This document shows positions 43,791-53,704 of a stretch of DNA of 64,000 nt, in pieces (the first letter of the stretch is position 1; each line of letters begins with the position of its first letter). The DNA is taken from contig CAKRDT010000004.1 in NCBI GenBank assembly GCA_934316545.1, positions 20,766 through 84,765 on the forward strand, written 5' to 3'. The position numbers were made by a program, and so were the translations under genes. The stretch is from an uncultured Agathobacter sp. (lineage in GTDB: Bacteria > Bacillota > Clostridia > Lachnospirales > Lachnospiraceae). The notes under the pieces were generated by a model. The model worked only from the letters and a program-made list of their open reading frames with translations, had not been told where the DNA came from and made no database searches.

Positions 43791-44642
43791 ATGCCAAGAT
43801 TTACAAATCAGGCTCAATTGCGTTACGGCAATTCCGTAACAAATTCAAACATTGCGGTGGGGGAAATCCTCGAAGTATTGTCTATGACGAAGACTGCGGT
43901 CCGCAGCCAGTATGATCCAAACGGTCATATCACTTATGTCATCAGCATCTTAAATTCGGGAACGCTCCCCGTCAACGGACTCACAGTTACTGACAATCTC
44001 GGAGCTTACACGTCAGGTCTGACCACTCTGACTCCGCTCAACTATCTTGCCGGTTCCGTCAAATATTACATCAACGGAACTCTTCAGGCAGCGCCTGCTG
44101 TCACTGCGGGACCGCCTCTATCCATCACCGGAATCAGTGTTCCGGCGGGTGGAAATGCAGTCATTGTATATGAGACGCAGGTCAATGAATTTGCACCTCT
44201 TGCAACAGAGGCAGCCATCACAAATACTGCGACCGCAGACGGTGCCGGCATTACTGCTATCACCGCAGAAGAAACGGTAGGAGTTCTCTCCGCACCACTC
44301 CTTGCGATCACAAAATCAGTCAGCCCGGTACCTGTCACGGAAAATGGAACTTTAACCTACACCTTCCGTATCCAGAACTCCGGTAATACCGCTGCCGACG
44401 CAGCAACAGGCGTCGTTGTGACTGACACGTTTAATCCGCGTCTGTCCAACCTGACAGCCACACTCAACGGTACTACGCTTACACCAACCACGGATTACAC
44501 TTATAATGAAGCTACAGGAGAATTTGCAACCGTTGCAGGACGCATCACCGTTCCTGCTGCAAGCTTTGTTACTGATCCTGCAACAGGCGCGATCAGCACC
44601 GATCCGGGAGTCACCACCCTCACAATTTCCGGAACCATCTAA
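43791..44642 (+). CDS. DUF11 repeat protein without signal peptide
   Basis: 283 residues. Two DUF11-like repeats (MTKTAVRSQYDPNGHITYVI ... TVTDNLG; ITKSVSPVPVTENGTLTYTF ... VVTDTFNPRLSNLTATLNG). It starts MPRFTNQAQLRYGNSVTNSN with no signal or anchor. GGGAAAATTT precedes the ATG. Such proteins without export signals occur among clostridial spore-surface proteins. With a mother-cell-like promoter and the dipicolinate genes in this genome, a coat or exosporium role is plausible but inferred. Confidence 0.75.
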   Translation: MPRFTNQAQLRYGNSVTNSNIAVGEILEVLSMTKTAVRSQYDPNGHITYVISILNSGTLPVNGLTVTDNLGAYTSGLTTLTPLNYLAGSVKYYINGTLQAAPAVTAGPPLSITGISVPAGGNAVIVYETQVNEFAPLATEAAITNTATADGAGITAITAEETVGVLSAPLLAITKSVSPVPVTENGTLTYTFRIQNSGNTAADAATGVVVTDTFNPRLSNLTATLNGTTLTPTTDYTYNEATGEFATVAGRITVPAASFVTDPATGAISTDPGVTTLTISGTI

Positions 44643-44647
44643 AATAA

Positions 44648-44667
44648 GGGGCAGCCTACGCTGCCCC
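44648..44667. terminator. Hairpin after the DUF11 gene
   Basis: GGGGCAGC-ctac-GCTGCCCC, lying between convergent genes. It has a weak U tract. Confidence 0.65.
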
Positions 44668-44705
44668 ACAAACTTATTTTCTAAATGGATATCTGTTTTT
44701 ATTCC

Positions 44706-45314
44706 CTACAAGCTATCCCTCATACTACAAGCCATCTCATACTGTGCTTTATGCCGTTCCTCAACCAAAGCCTTCGGATAACGGATCAATCCGTGGTTTT
44801 CATGTGGATCATTGAAATAATATCCTTCCTCATCATATCCGACGAGCAGCATACAATGCTCATTTGAACGCCACGTAAATAACGCACCACTGTCCAAAAG
44901 CTTCCACTGAGGACCGATGATTTCTTTCTTCATATCGATGCATGCCCAGAACACAACCGGCATCTCCCGGTCAATATAGCGCCGGATCAATTCTTGCATC
45001 GATGTGCCCGTCTCATCGACCACCCTGTACTTATCCCCAACCGCTTTCTGCAGCGCCTCGCAGATCACCGGCGCGTAGCACCCAAACGAATCCTGGTCAT
45101 ACGGGCTTCCGCAAAAAGCCTTGCGCGGATCCGGTCCGTACAACTGTCCGTCCCGTTCCTGCATCGGCACACACGGAACATAATTCCGGATAAATTCATC
45201 CACTGTAATTTCATAACCGAGATACTGCAAAAGCATCGTTGCCGACACGCTCTCGCAGCCGGTCGGATAGGAAACACTCTGATCGATATATGGTACCTCT
45301 ATTATCTTTCGCAT
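44706..45314 (-). CDS. C39-like cysteine peptidase-fold protein
   Basis: 202 residues. Cys in SYPTGCESVSATMLLQYLGYEI, His in NEHCMLLVGYDEEGYYFNDPH, and Asp in the same stretch, the papain-like C39_2 layout. There is no signal peptide; start MRKIIEVPYIDQSV at 45314. It may be cytoplasmic or leaderless. Its neighbours are secreted wall proteins. The substrate is unknown. Confidence 0.8.
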   Translation of the reverse strand: MRKIIEVPYIDQSVSYPTGCESVSATMLLQYLGYEITVDEFIRNYVPCVPMQERDGQLYGPDPRKAFCGSPYDQDSFGCYAPVICEALQKAVGDKYRVVDETGTSMQELIRRYIDREMPVVFWACIDMKKEIIGPQWKLLDSGALFTWRSNEHCMLLVGYDEEGYYFNDPHENHGLIRYPKALVEERHKAQYEMACSMRDSL

Positions 45315-45446
45315 GTTATTTTCTTCTTCTCCCAAAGCATGCTGCTTCCACTCCTGCCTCACTGCCGCATGCAAATTTTCATCAGTTACAGCATTGACAC
45401 ATCATTTGTGAAATCATTTTTGATTCTGTATTTTATCACTATATGA

Positions 45447-46988
45447 TTACGCAGCCACGCTTTTCTTCTCACGCGAAGCAAACAACCGTTTCATGACCGT
45501 CAGCACAACAAGTAAGATCACCAAACTGCTGCCAAGCGCAATCCACCAGCTCTGCGATACCCCTGCGATAATGTAACCAATAAAACATACGACTGCAACC
45601 ACTGCCGCATACTGCATCTGCGTGGTTACGTGGTTAATATGGTTGCTCTGCGCTCCGGCAGATGACATAACTGTCGTATCGGAAATCGGAGATACATGAT
45701 CGCCGCATACCGCACCGGCAAGAACTGCCGATACGGAGATAATCATCATCTCAAGCTTATCCGCTCCAGGGAACATTGCGATTGCGATCGGTACAAGGAT
45801 TGCAAAAGTTCCCCAGCTTGTTCCGGTAGAAAATGCGAGGAAAATTGCTACAAGGAACAGGATTGCCGGAAGCAGCAGACTCGCTGAAGCACTTGCTCCA
45901 ACCGCATTTTCAACAAACGTGCCGATTTCCAAGGCGTCACCCATGCCTTTTAATGTCCATGCAAAAATCAGGATTCCGATTGCCGGGATCATCAACTTAA
46001 AGCCTTCCACAAAACTGCCCATGAAATCTTTAAATGTAATGACTTTACGTGGCAGATATAAAAATAAGGTAACAAAAACCGTAACCATCGTTGCAAAAAT
46101 CAGACTCGTCTCAGCATCGCATCCTGCGAACGCACTGACCACATTATCGGCACCACCCAGATATCCGGTGTAGATCATCGCGCCGATCGCGGAAACGATC
46201 AGTACCGCAACGGGAAGCACCAGATCAATCACCTTGCCCTTTGTAGAAACTTCTTCCTCTTTTACCTGCTCGAACTCCTCTGCGCCGGATGTAAAGAGAT
46301 CGCCTCTGGCCGCATTGTCTTCATGCTTTTTCATCAGACCGAAATCAAAATTTGCCACGATCACATAAAATACCATGGCCAACGTTAAAATTGCATATAA
46401 ATTGTAGGGAATCGTGCGCAAGAATAACTGGAAGCCCGAGATTCCCGCATCCTCCGGCACATAGGAATTGACCGCTGCCGCCCAGCTGGAAATCGGTGCA
46501 ATAATGCACACCGGAGCAGCGGTGGCATCAATAATATATGCCAGCTTTGCACGCGAAACTTTATAGCGATCCGTAACCGGTCGCATAACCGATCCGACCG
46601 TCAAACAGTTAAAATAATCATCTACGAAGATTAAGATACCAAGTCCTGTTGTCGCAAGCATCGCACTCTTTTTCGACTTAATCTTGTCTCCGGCCCACTT
46701 ACCGTATGCGGCCGAACCGCCGGACCTTGACATCAAAACAATGATCATTCCGAGCAGCACATCAAAAATAAGAATATTTAAATTCATGCTGCTTTTCATG
46801 ATATCAAACAACGCGGTAAACGCATTCCACGGATGAAATCCCGTATAAAGCAGCGCACCCACTGCGACTCCGATAAAAAGGGAACTGTACACTTCCTTCG
46901 TCACAAGTGCAAGTATAATTGCAAGAAGCGGCGGTACCAGTGACCACCATGTACCGATAAACATTGACGCATCCATTTTCAAAACCAT
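45447..46988 (-). CDS. NhaC-family Na+/H+ antiporter
   Basis: About 510 residues and a dozen membrane spans. The pattern fits NhaC-type transporters (GLGILIFVDDYFNCLTVGSVM; FSTGTSWGTFAILVPIAIAM; CGDHVSPISDTTVMSSAGAQ). It exchanges Na+ or a small ion/amine with protons. Exact substrate cannot be read. The ATG at 46988 abuts GAGAGG; a TTG (46982) or ATG (46976) start has better spacing, so the N-terminus is uncertain by up to 4 residues. Confidence 0.9.
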   Translation of the reverse strand: MVLKMDASMFIGTWWSLVPPLLAIILALVTKEVYSSLFIGVAVGALLYTGFHPWNAFTALFDIMKSSMNLNILIFDVLLGMIIVLMSRSGGSAAYGKWAGDKIKSKKSAMLATTGLGILIFVDDYFNCLTVGSVMRPVTDRYKVSRAKLAYIIDATAAPVCIIAPISSWAAAVNSYVPEDAGISGFQLFLRTIPYNLYAILTLAMVFYVIVANFDFGLMKKHEDNAARGDLFTSGAEEFEQVKEEEVSTKGKVIDLVLPVAVLIVSAIGAMIYTGYLGGADNVVSAFAGCDAETSLIFATMVTVFVTLFLYLPRKVITFKDFMGSFVEGFKLMIPAIGILIFAWTLKGMGDALEIGTFVENAVGASASASLLLPAILFLVAIFLAFSTGTSWGTFAILVPIAIAMFPGADKLEMMIISVSAVLAGAVCGDHVSPISDTTVMSSAGAQSNHINHVTTQMQYAAVVAVVCFIGYIIAGVSQSWWIALGSSLVILLVVLTVMKRLFASREKKSVAA

Positions 46989-47104
46989 CCTCTCTCATTT
47001 GTTTCACTACATAACACTTCTTTCATCATACACATAAATTTGATGTATGAAAAGTAATTTTTACACTTTTTTCATGGAAATTGCATATCTATTCCTATAA
47101 CATC

Positions 47105-47150
47105 AAAAAGGACCGACGTATGCTCTTGTCCGGAGCCGCATCGATCCTTT
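47105..47150 (-). terminator. secA terminator
   Basis: On the minus strand AAAGGATCGATGCGGCTC folds with GAGCATACGTCGGTCCTTT, followed by TTTTT. It is imperfect but well placed after the secA stop. Confidence 0.7.
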
Positions 47151-47182
47151 CTTCTTACTTTATGCAATTACATCATCACAAA

Positions 47183-49756
47183 CTATACTGTTTTACGTCC
47201 GCAGCACTGTTTATACTTCTTGCCGCTTCCGCATGGACACGGATCATTTGGATAAACTTTTGCATGTTCACGCTTCTTCGGAGCGTTTGGTGCTGTATCA
47301 TCCTTGTTTGTTCCGGTAACCTTGGCAACCTGTTCTCTCTCAACCTTCTGCTCAACCTGAACATGGAACAGAAGACGAATGGTATCTTCCTGGATCGAAG
47401 AAATCATTTCGTCAAACATATCGAAGCCTGCCATCTTGTACTCAACAAGCGGATCTCTCTGACCATATGCCTGAAGTCCGATACCCTGTCGCAGCTGATC
47501 CATATCGTCGATGTGATCCATCCACTTACGATCAATAACCTTCAGGAGAACGACACGTTCAAGTTCACGGAACTGCTCAATCTCCGGGAACTCTGTCTCC
47601 TTTGCCTCATAGAGAAGTACCGCCTGCTCTTTCAAATGCTGCTTGAGTTCCTTCATGTTCTTCACATCAGAAATACTTTCTTCTGTAACAGGCTCAAGCG
47701 GGATAATCGGAAGGATCAGTTCATTCAGCTCATTCAAATCCCACTCTTCGCGAGGAATCTCGTTCGAGATACAGGTATCAACAGCCTTCTCAACCTGATC
47801 CTGAATCATCTTAAAGATCGCATCCCGCATGCTGTCTCCGTTTAATACTTTACGGCGCTCCGAGTAGATGATTTCTCTCTGATCATTATTCACCTGATCA
47901 TACTCCAACAGATTCTTACGAATTCCGTAGTTGTTGTACTCAATCTTCTCCTGCGCCTTCTCAATTGCCGAAGTCAGCATCTTATGCTGAATCTGCTCGC
48001 CTTCCGGCACACCCAGCGTTGTAAATACGGACATCAGTCTCTCGGATCCGAACAGACGCATCAGATCATCTTCCAGAGAGATGAAGAACTGGGATTCACC
48101 CGGATCTCCCTGACGTCCGGAACGTCCACGCAGCTGGTTATCGATACGGCGGGATTCGTGTCTCTCGGTACCGATAATCTTCAGACCGCCGGCCGCCTTT
48201 GCATCATCGTCAAGCTTGATATCGGTTCCTCGGCCAGCCATATTGGTAGCGATCGTTACTGCACCGTGCTGTCCTGCCTGTGCAACGATTTCAGCCTCAA
48301 GTTCATGGAACTTCGCATTCAAAACCGTATGCTGAATTCCTTCACGCTTCAGCATGCCGCTGATCAGCTCGGAAGTCTCGATCGTGATGGTACCAACCAG
48401 AACCGGCTGCCCCTTCTCGTGAGCGGTCTTAACCTCATCAACAACTGCCTTAAACTTCTCCTTCTTGGTCTTATATACGGCATCCTGATGATCAATACGG
48501 GCGATCGGACGGTTCGTAGGAATCTCAATAACGTCCATACCGTAGATATCACGGAACTCTTTCTCCTCGGTCAAAGCAGTACCGGTCATACCAGCCTTCT
48601 TATCAAACTTATTAAAGAAGTTCTGGAAGGTGATCGTAGCAAGTGTCTTGCTCTCTCTCTTAACCTTAACATGCTCCTTTGCCTCAATTGCCTGATGCAG
48701 TCCATCGGAATAGCGGCGTCCCGGCATAATACGTCCGGTAAACTCGTCAACGATCATGACCTGATCATCCTTAACCACATAATCCTGATCGCGGAACATC
48801 AGATAATGTGCGCGAAGTGCTAGGATAATGTTGTGCTGGATCTCCAGATTGCCTGGATCCGCAAGGTTCTCAATATGGAAGAACTGCTCAACCTTATGTA
48901 CACCTTCCTGTGTCAGGTTAACCACTTTATCCTTTTCATTTACGATGAAATCGCCTGTCTCTTCCTGCTCGATTCCCATAATGGCATCCATCTTAGAATA
49001 CTCCGGGACATCCTCACCACGCGTCATCTGCTGCGCAAGAATATCACATGCTTCATACAACTTCGTAGACTTACCGCTCTGTCCGGAAATGATCAATGGT
49101 GTTCTTGCCTCATCAATCAATACGGAGTCAACCTCATCGATGATTGCATAATGCAGATCTCTTTGTACCAGCTGCTCCTTGTAGATTACCATGTTATCAC
49201 GCAGATAATCAAAACCGAGCTCATTATTTGTCACATAAGTGATATCACAATTGTATGCCTCACGACGCTCGTCATTGTCCATATCATTCAGAACAACTCC
49301 AACCGTCAGTCCAAGGAATTCATGTACTTTACCCATCCACTCGGAATCGCGCTTCGCCAGGTAGTCATTGACCGTTACGATGCAGACACCCTTGCCCTCC
49401 AAAGCGTTCAGATATGCCGGAAGTGTTGATACCAATGTCTTACCTTCACCGGTCTTCATCTCTGCGATACGTCCCTGATGCAGGATAATACCACCAATGA
49501 TCTGTACTCTGTAATGTTCCATACCAAGGACACGGCGTGCAGCCTCACGGACGGTTGCGTATGCCTCCGGCAGAAGATCATCAAGTGTCTCTCCCTTTTC
49601 CAGACGTTCCTTATATTCTTTTGTCTTCGCTTTCAGTTCCTCATCGGAAAGAGCTGCCATCTGATCACGATAAGACTCAACCTTATCGACGATTGGGTAA
49701 ATGCGCTTTAATTCTCTCTCACTGTGTGTACCAAAAATCTTGGTCAATTTACTCAT
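47183..49756 (-). CDS. secA: Preprotein translocase ATPase SecA
   Basis: 857 residues. Walker [38 protein letters not shown] (DEAD box), and helicase motifs in [13 protein letters not shown] and [17 protein letters not shown]. The C-terminal zinc domain [13 protein letters not shown] is intact. It drives export through SecYEG, used by the many signal-peptide proteins in this window. Its promoter is divergent from that of the TSCPD gene. Confidence 0.98.
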   Translation of the reverse strand: MSKLTKIFGTHSERELKRIYPIVDKVESYRDQMAALSDEELKAKTKEYKERLEKGETLDDLLPEAYATVREAARRVLGMEHYRVQIIGGIILHQGRIAEMKTGEGKTLVSTLPAYLNALEGKGVCIVTVNDYLAKRDSEWMGKVHEFLGLTVGVVLNDMDNDERREAYNCDITYVTNNELGFDYLRDNMVIYKEQLVQRDLHYAIIDEVDSVLIDEARTPLIISGQSGKSTKLYEACDILAQQMTRGEDVPEYSKMDAIMGIEQEETGDFIVNEKDKVVNLTQEGVHKVEQFFHIENLADPGNLEIQHNIILALRAHYLMFRDQDYVVKDDQVMIVDEFTGRIMPGRRYSDGLHQAIEAKEHVKVKRESKTLATITFQNFFNKFDKKAGMTGTALTEEKEFRDIYGMDVIEIPTNRPIARIDHQDAVYKTKKEKFKAVVDEVKTAHEKGQPVLVGTITIETSELISGMLKREGIQHTVLNAKFHELEAEIVAQAGQHGAVTIATNMAGRGTDIKLDDDAKAAGGLKIIGTERHESRRIDNQLRGRSGRQGDPGESQFFISLEDDLMRLFGSERLMSVFTTLGVPEGEQIQHKMLTSAIEKAQEKIEYNNYGIRKNLLEYDQVNNDQREIIYSERRKVLNGDSMRDAIFKMIQDQVEKAVDTCISNEIPREEWDLNELNELILPIIPLEPVTEESISDVKNMKELKQHLKEQAVLLYEAKETEFPEIEQFRELERVVLLKVIDRKWMDHIDDMDQLRQGIGLQAYGQRDPLVEYKMAGFDMFDEMISSIQEDTIRLLFHVQVEQKVEREQVAKVTGTNKDDTAPNAPKKREHAKVYPNDPCPCGSGKKYKQCCGRKTV

Positions 49757-49790
49757 AATATATAGCTCCTAACTCGCATAGAATATTCGT

Positions 49791-49819
49791 ATTGTAACAC
49801 TTTTTGTGACTTATCACAA
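49791..49819 (-). promoter_or_regulatory. secA promoter
   Basis: Minus strand TTGTGA (49819-49814), 17-nt spacer, TACAAT (49796-49791), 35 bp upstream of the start codon. Confidence 0.6.
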
Positions 49820-49864
49820 CTCTATATAGAGTAAACGTTTTATAAACTTTTTATGAACAAGCAA

Positions 49865-49893
49865 TTGTAAAAAGCCTGATCCGTTGTTATAAT
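49865..49893 (+). promoter_or_regulatory. Promoter of the TSCPD gene
   Basis: TTGTAA (49865-49870), 17-nt spacer, TATAAT (49888-49893). Confidence 0.65.
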
Positions 49894-49983
49894 GAGCCAT
49901 ATTGCTCCGTACCGTTTAGGCTTTCTCACTGATAAATCGTCCGGATCAATGCAGAGATTACACGTATACAAGGAGGAAAACAC

Positions 49984-50244
49984 ATGTCATATTTATATAA
50001 GACAAAAGGCACATGTTCGACCCAGATCGAAGTCGAACTTGATGGAGATATTGTGAAAGATGTAAAATTCACCGGCGGCTGCCACGGAAACTTACAGGCA
50101 ATTCCGCGTCTGGTACAGGGAATGACTGTAGATGAGGTCGAACGTCGCATCAGCGGCATCCACTGCGGAATGAAAAACACTTCCTGCGGCGACCAGCTTG
50201 CCAAAGCACTCCGCGAAGCATATAACGCACAACAGAATGCATAA
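49984..50244 (+). CDS. TSCPD domain-containing small protein (TIGR03905-type)
   Basis: 86 residues. Short TSCPD domain with Cys residues in TKGTCSTQIEVEL, FTGGCHGNL, GIHCGMKNTSCGDQLAKAL, matching the single-domain TIGR03905 family. The same domain occurs at the end of B12-dependent ribonucleotide reductases, possibly as a metal/nucleotide element. AAGGAGG precedes the ATG. Its precise function is unknown. Confidence 0.88.
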   Translation: MSYLYKTKGTCSTQIEVELDGDIVKDVKFTGGCHGNLQAIPRLVQGMTVDEVERRISGIHCGMKNTSCGDQLAKALREAYNAQQNA

Positions 50245-50306
50245 TTGATTCTTTTTCCGGCCTTCTGCTCATATAATTTCTAAGAAACATTTTTTAGGAG
50301 TTGTAT

Positions 50307-52163
50307 ATGAGCGGTATAGCCGGATTTTTTCATCCAGATTTAATTTTTCAAAAAGAGAACGAACAGGTCACGCATGCCATCACCGGCATGTCCGATGCAC
50401 TGCACCGGCGAGGTCCCGATCAACGGGATTTCTACTACTTTCCTCACGGCTGCATGAATCATAACGCTCTGCTCTGCGGACGTATTCACCCACAGATTCC
50501 ATGTGAAACACAACCTACGACCAAAAAATTCAGCGGGAAAAACTACACTTTGATGTACGACGGCTTTATTTCCAACCTTCCGGAGCTGCGCAATGCGCTG
50601 CAGCTGGCGCATGTGGTTACGGATGGACTGACGCAGGAAGAACTTCTGCTCTGTGCCTTTCTGCAGTATGGTTCCGCATTTGTCAAAAAATTAAATGGTG
50701 CTTTTGCAATTGCACTCTATGACGAACGGAACAATCAAATGTACCTTTTTCGTGATCCTCTCGGTCTGCGGCCACTGTTTTACACCATCCAGGAACAAAT
50801 TTTAGTCTTTGCATCCGAACCCAAAAGTCTGTTCCAATATCCGGGTGTCGAACCGGTTGTCGACATCAATGGGCTGAACGAATTGCTCGCCATGGGACCG
50901 GCGCACACTCCCGGGCAGACCATATACCGGGACATTTTCGAACTCAGGCCGGGCCACATGCTTTCCTTCCGTAAAGGAAAACTCTATACCGAACGTTATC
51001 ATCAATTTGTCATCCGGGAACACACGGACTCTTACGAAGACACGATGGAGCATATCAAAGAGCTGCTCGACCACTCGGTTACAACGTGTGCTCCAGCCAA
51101 CGCTCCGAGCGCATCTCTGCTGTCCGGAGGATTAGATTCTTCGGTCATCTCCGCAAAGCTGGCCGGTCTCAGTGACCGTCCGATCACAACCTATTCGTTC
51201 GACTTTGTGGGAAGCAGCAAATATTTTCAGGCCAACAGCTTCCAGCCATCCCTTGACGCTCCGTTTGTCCAGCAGATGCAAACCGCCTTAGGAAGCAATC
51301 ACACAACTCTGACCTGCGGCAACGCCGAACAATTTGGTTATCTGACGCAGTCGGTAGAAGCACACGACAGCCCCGCTATGGCAGATGTCGACTCTTCCCT
51401 GCTATACTTTTGCAGCAGGATCGCAAAGGATCATCCGGTCATTTTTACCGGAGAATGCGCCGATGAACTATTTTGCGGCTACCCATGGTATCATCGCACA
51501 GAAATGTATGAATCAAACACTTTTCCATGGGCAAGGGACATTCAGCCTCGAAAATTATTATTAAATGACAGTTTAATTAATATGTTGGATATGGACTCTT
51601 ATATTTCTACACAGTATTTATCCAGTTGTAATGAAATCGGACTGAATGGGCAGGATACGCCTGCGGATATGCTGCACCGTCGTACCTTCTACCTTACGGT
51701 GCGTTACTTCATGCAGACACTGGTTGATCGCACCGACCGCGCCGCATCTTACAACAGCATGGACGCGCGTGTCCCATTTGCCGATCTTGCATTAGCGGAA
51801 TATCTGTTTAACGTACCATATGAGATGAAAACAAAAGGCGGCGAAGTCAAGCATCTCCTTCGCGCTTACGCTGCCGGTCTGATTCCAGAAGAAATCCGCA
51901 CACGCAAAAAAAGCCCGTTCCCGAAAACTTATGATCCGGGTTACGAGTCTCTGCTGATCTGTGCATTGCAAAAAATTATCGCCGATCCGAATAGTCCTCT
52001 CCTTGCGCTTGCTGATCCAAAAAAGATTCAGGCATTCTGTTATCACCCGAAGGATCTCGGCAAACCATGGTTCGGTCAGTTGATGGCCGGTCCACAGCTC
52101 ATGGCTTATTACATACAGATTAATGAATGGTTCAAAAAGTATAATGTAAAATTAAGTATTTAA
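50307..52163 (+). CDS. Asparagine synthetase B-type protein lacking the catalytic Cys
   Basis: 618 residues. The N-terminal glutaminase-like domain begins MSGIAGFFHPD, where active class II enzymes have MCGIAG; the codon is AGC. Other domain parts remain (ALHRRGPDQRDFY, MYDGFISNLPELR, NGAFAIALYDE). The synthetase domain has the PP-loop SLLSGGLDSSVIS, FTGECADELFCGYPWY and the C-terminal helices. Without Cys1 glutamine cannot be hydrolysed, so the enzyme would need free ammonia or have another amidation role. AGGAG lies 6 nt before the ATG at 50307; an upstream TTG does not restore a Cys. Confidence 0.85.
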   Translation: MSGIAGFFHPDLIFQKENEQVTHAITGMSDALHRRGPDQRDFYYFPHGCMNHNALLCGRIHPQIPCETQPTTKKFSGKNYTLMYDGFISNLPELRNALQLAHVVTDGLTQEELLLCAFLQYGSAFVKKLNGAFAIALYDERNNQMYLFRDPLGLRPLFYTIQEQILVFASEPKSLFQYPGVEPVVDINGLNELLAMGPAHTPGQTIYRDIFELRPGHMLSFRKGKLYTERYHQFVIREHTDSYEDTMEHIKELLDHSVTTCAPANAPSASLLSGGLDSSVISAKLAGLSDRPITTYSFDFVGSSKYFQANSFQPSLDAPFVQQMQTALGSNHTTLTCGNAEQFGYLTQSVEAHDSPAMADVDSSLLYFCSRIAKDHPVIFTGECADELFCGYPWYHRTEMYESNTFPWARDIQPRKLLLNDSLINMLDMDSYISTQYLSSCNEIGLNGQDTPADMLHRRTFYLTVRYFMQTLVDRTDRAASYNSMDARVPFADLALAEYLFNVPYEMKTKGGEVKHLLRAYAAGLIPEEIRTRKKSPFPKTYDPGYESLLICALQKIIADPNSPLLALADPKKIQAFCYHPKDLGKPWFGQLMAGPQLMAYYIQINEWFKKYNVKLSI

Positions 52164-52177
52164 AAATCGATTATGTA

Positions 52178-52198
52178 GGCGGGCAGGAACAGCCCGCC
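52178..52198. terminator. Hairpin between asparagine synthetase and dpaB
   Basis: GGCGGGC-N7-GCCCGCC between convergent genes; GC-rich with a limited U tract. Confidence 0.65.
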
Positions 52199-52201
52199 CT
52201 A

Positions 52202-52789
52202 TTAAATTTCAGATAAAATCATCGGCTGTATCTGTGTCCTGCGCATTGCAGCTTCTATCGTATCCGGAAGAAGCGACATCTTTGCGATCATGGAATTTGG
52301 TTTACTCTTATAATTGTCCTGACCAAACGGAACAAAATAAATATTCTTCATATTCATAAGTGTTCCAATCGTCTTAAAGTTGATTCCGAGAGCATCGTTC
52401 GTAGAGATTGCGATCACCAGAGGCTTTGCATTTCGCATATGCGCCTTGGCTGCCATCAATACCGGTGTATCGATAATTCCCGTGCACAATTTCGCTGCTG
52501 TATTACCGGTACACGGTGCAATCACCATAACATCAAGGAAATTGTTCGGGCCGATCGGTTCCGCCTGTTGAATCGTACGGATTCCTTCATTTCCGGTAAT
52601 CGTACAGATCTCTTCCATAAATTCCTTTGCATTGCCGAATCTTGTATCGCAACGCTGCGTCTGATAAGAAAAGATGGGAATAACATTTGCCCCCATCTCT
52701 GTCAATTCAATCACTTCTGTCTTCGCCTTGGCAAAGGTGCAAAACGATCCCGTGATCCCATACCCTATATTAAAATTTGAAAAATCCAT
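52202..52789 (-). CDS. dpaB: Dipicolinate synthase subunit B
   Basis: 195 residues, flavoprotein-like fold (NIGYGITGSFCTFAKAKTEV; MVIAPCTGNTAAKLCTGIIDTPV; ALGINFKTIGTLMNMKNIYFVPFGQDN). With DpaA it makes dipicolinic acid for the spore core from dihydrodipicolinate. It overlaps dpaA by 25 nt. The same order, dpaA-dpaB, is known as spoVFA-spoVFB in Bacillus. Confidence 0.95.
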   Translation of the reverse strand: MDFSNFNIGYGITGSFCTFAKAKTEVIELTEMGANVIPIFSYQTQRCDTRFGNAKEFMEEICTITGNEGIRTIQQAEPIGPNNFLDVMVIAPCTGNTAAKLCTGIIDTPVLMAAKAHMRNAKPLVIAISTNDALGINFKTIGTLMNMKNIYFVPFGQDNYKSKPNSMIAKMSLLPDTIEAAMRRTQIQPMILSEI

Positions 52790-53634
52790 GGTTTCTCCTC
52801 TTCTCCCCCTAATTTTGGATGTGTATGCCCGGTAATTGCTTCCGCAAGAATTCTGGCACTGCTTTTGGTCGTATAGATTCCCGGCAGTCCAAGTGCCGGC
52901 ACCACTTTAATCCCATACGTTTCAGCAGCTGCCAGATCGGTGCCTCCCGGTCGTGATGCAATATCAATAATGACTGCATCCGAATGCATTTCACGAATCA
53001 TAGGCTCACGAATCACAGTCGCCGGAACCGTATTCACGATCGTACGCGCTCCATACGCCTCTTCCGGTCCGTAGGAAAAAGCAGCCGCCTCATGTCCTTC
53101 AAATCTGGCAAGCCTTCGCGCCTCCACACTGCGTGCAAGCACGGTAACTTTTGCGCCAAGCGCACCCAGGACATTTGCGATCTCACGCCCGCATTTGCCA
53201 TATCCACTCACAATAATCTTCTGCCCCCGAATAGAATAATCACTGTATTTTAAAATTTCCGCGACTGTCGCCTCCGCTGTAATATAAGCATTCTGATGTA
53301 CCACATTGGCGTCCTGCATAAGATCCCAGAACGGGACTCCGGCTTTTTCCATATACCCCTTCCACTCTTCTGAAAATACGCCTCCGAAAAAGGTCCACGC
53401 AGCGTTTTTTGTTGTTGTTAATTCATGTTTTAACAACTTTGTCAACCATCTGTTTTTTTCTATTTTTGAAACCGGAATCGGTAGCACGATCCATCGGCTC
53501 TCCTCAAGTATATCAAGTGCATCCTCCGGTGGTTTCTTTCCTCTCCAATCAAGCCGGTGTTTTCTTCCAGGAAGATATTCCGCAAGATTTTCCTGTCTCT
53601 GATCCGTGACAAACACAACCGTATTTCCTGCCAT
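52765..53634 (-). CDS. dpaA: Dipicolinate synthase subunit A
   Basis: 289 residues. The N-terminus is MAGNTVVFVTDQRQENLAEY and the Rossmann region IIVSGYGKCGREIANVLGALGAKVTVLARS, ending with GLPGIYTTKSSARILAEAI. I start at 53634, where GGGAG is 9-10 nt upstream, rather than at 53655. It is evidence for endospore formation. A SigK-like promoter lies within the preceding terminator hairpin. Confidence 0.94.
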   Translation of the reverse strand: MAGNTVVFVTDQRQENLAEYLPGRKHRLDWRGKKPPEDALDILEESRWIVLPIPVSKIEKNRWLTKLLKHELTTTKNAAWTFFGGVFSEEWKGYMEKAGVPFWDLMQDANVVHQNAYITAEATVAEILKYSDYSIRGQKIIVSGYGKCGREIANVLGALGAKVTVLARSVEARRLARFEGHEAAAFSYGPEEAYGARTIVNTVPATVIREPMIREMHSDAVIIDIASRPGGTDLAAAETYGIKVVPALGLPGIYTTKSSARILAEAITGHTHPKLGGEEEKPWIFQILI

Positions 53635-53636
53635 AT

Positions 53637-53677
53637 AAAAAACGCTCCCTTCCATATAACATATGAAAGAAAGCGTT
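53637..53677 (-). terminator. Aspartokinase terminator overlapping the dpaA promoter and RBS
   Basis: Minus strand AACGCT ... AGCGTT (6 bp), inner CTT/AAG (3 bp) and CATAT/ATATG (5 bp) with a 3-nt loop, then six U residues. It lies 27 bp after the aspartokinase stop and directly before the dpaA ATG. Confidence 0.7.
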
Positions 53678-53684
53678 CGGTTGT
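53655..53684 (-). promoter_or_regulatory. SigK-type promoter of dpaAB
   Basis: Minus strand AC at 53684-53683 (within ACAC), 17-nt spacer, CATATGTTATA at 53665-53655, matching AC-N16/17-CATAnnnTA. spoVF is a known SigK target in Bacillus subtilis, which supports the reading. Confidence 0.65.
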
Positions 53685-53704
53685 GTTAATATCGTTGTCT
53701 GAAA

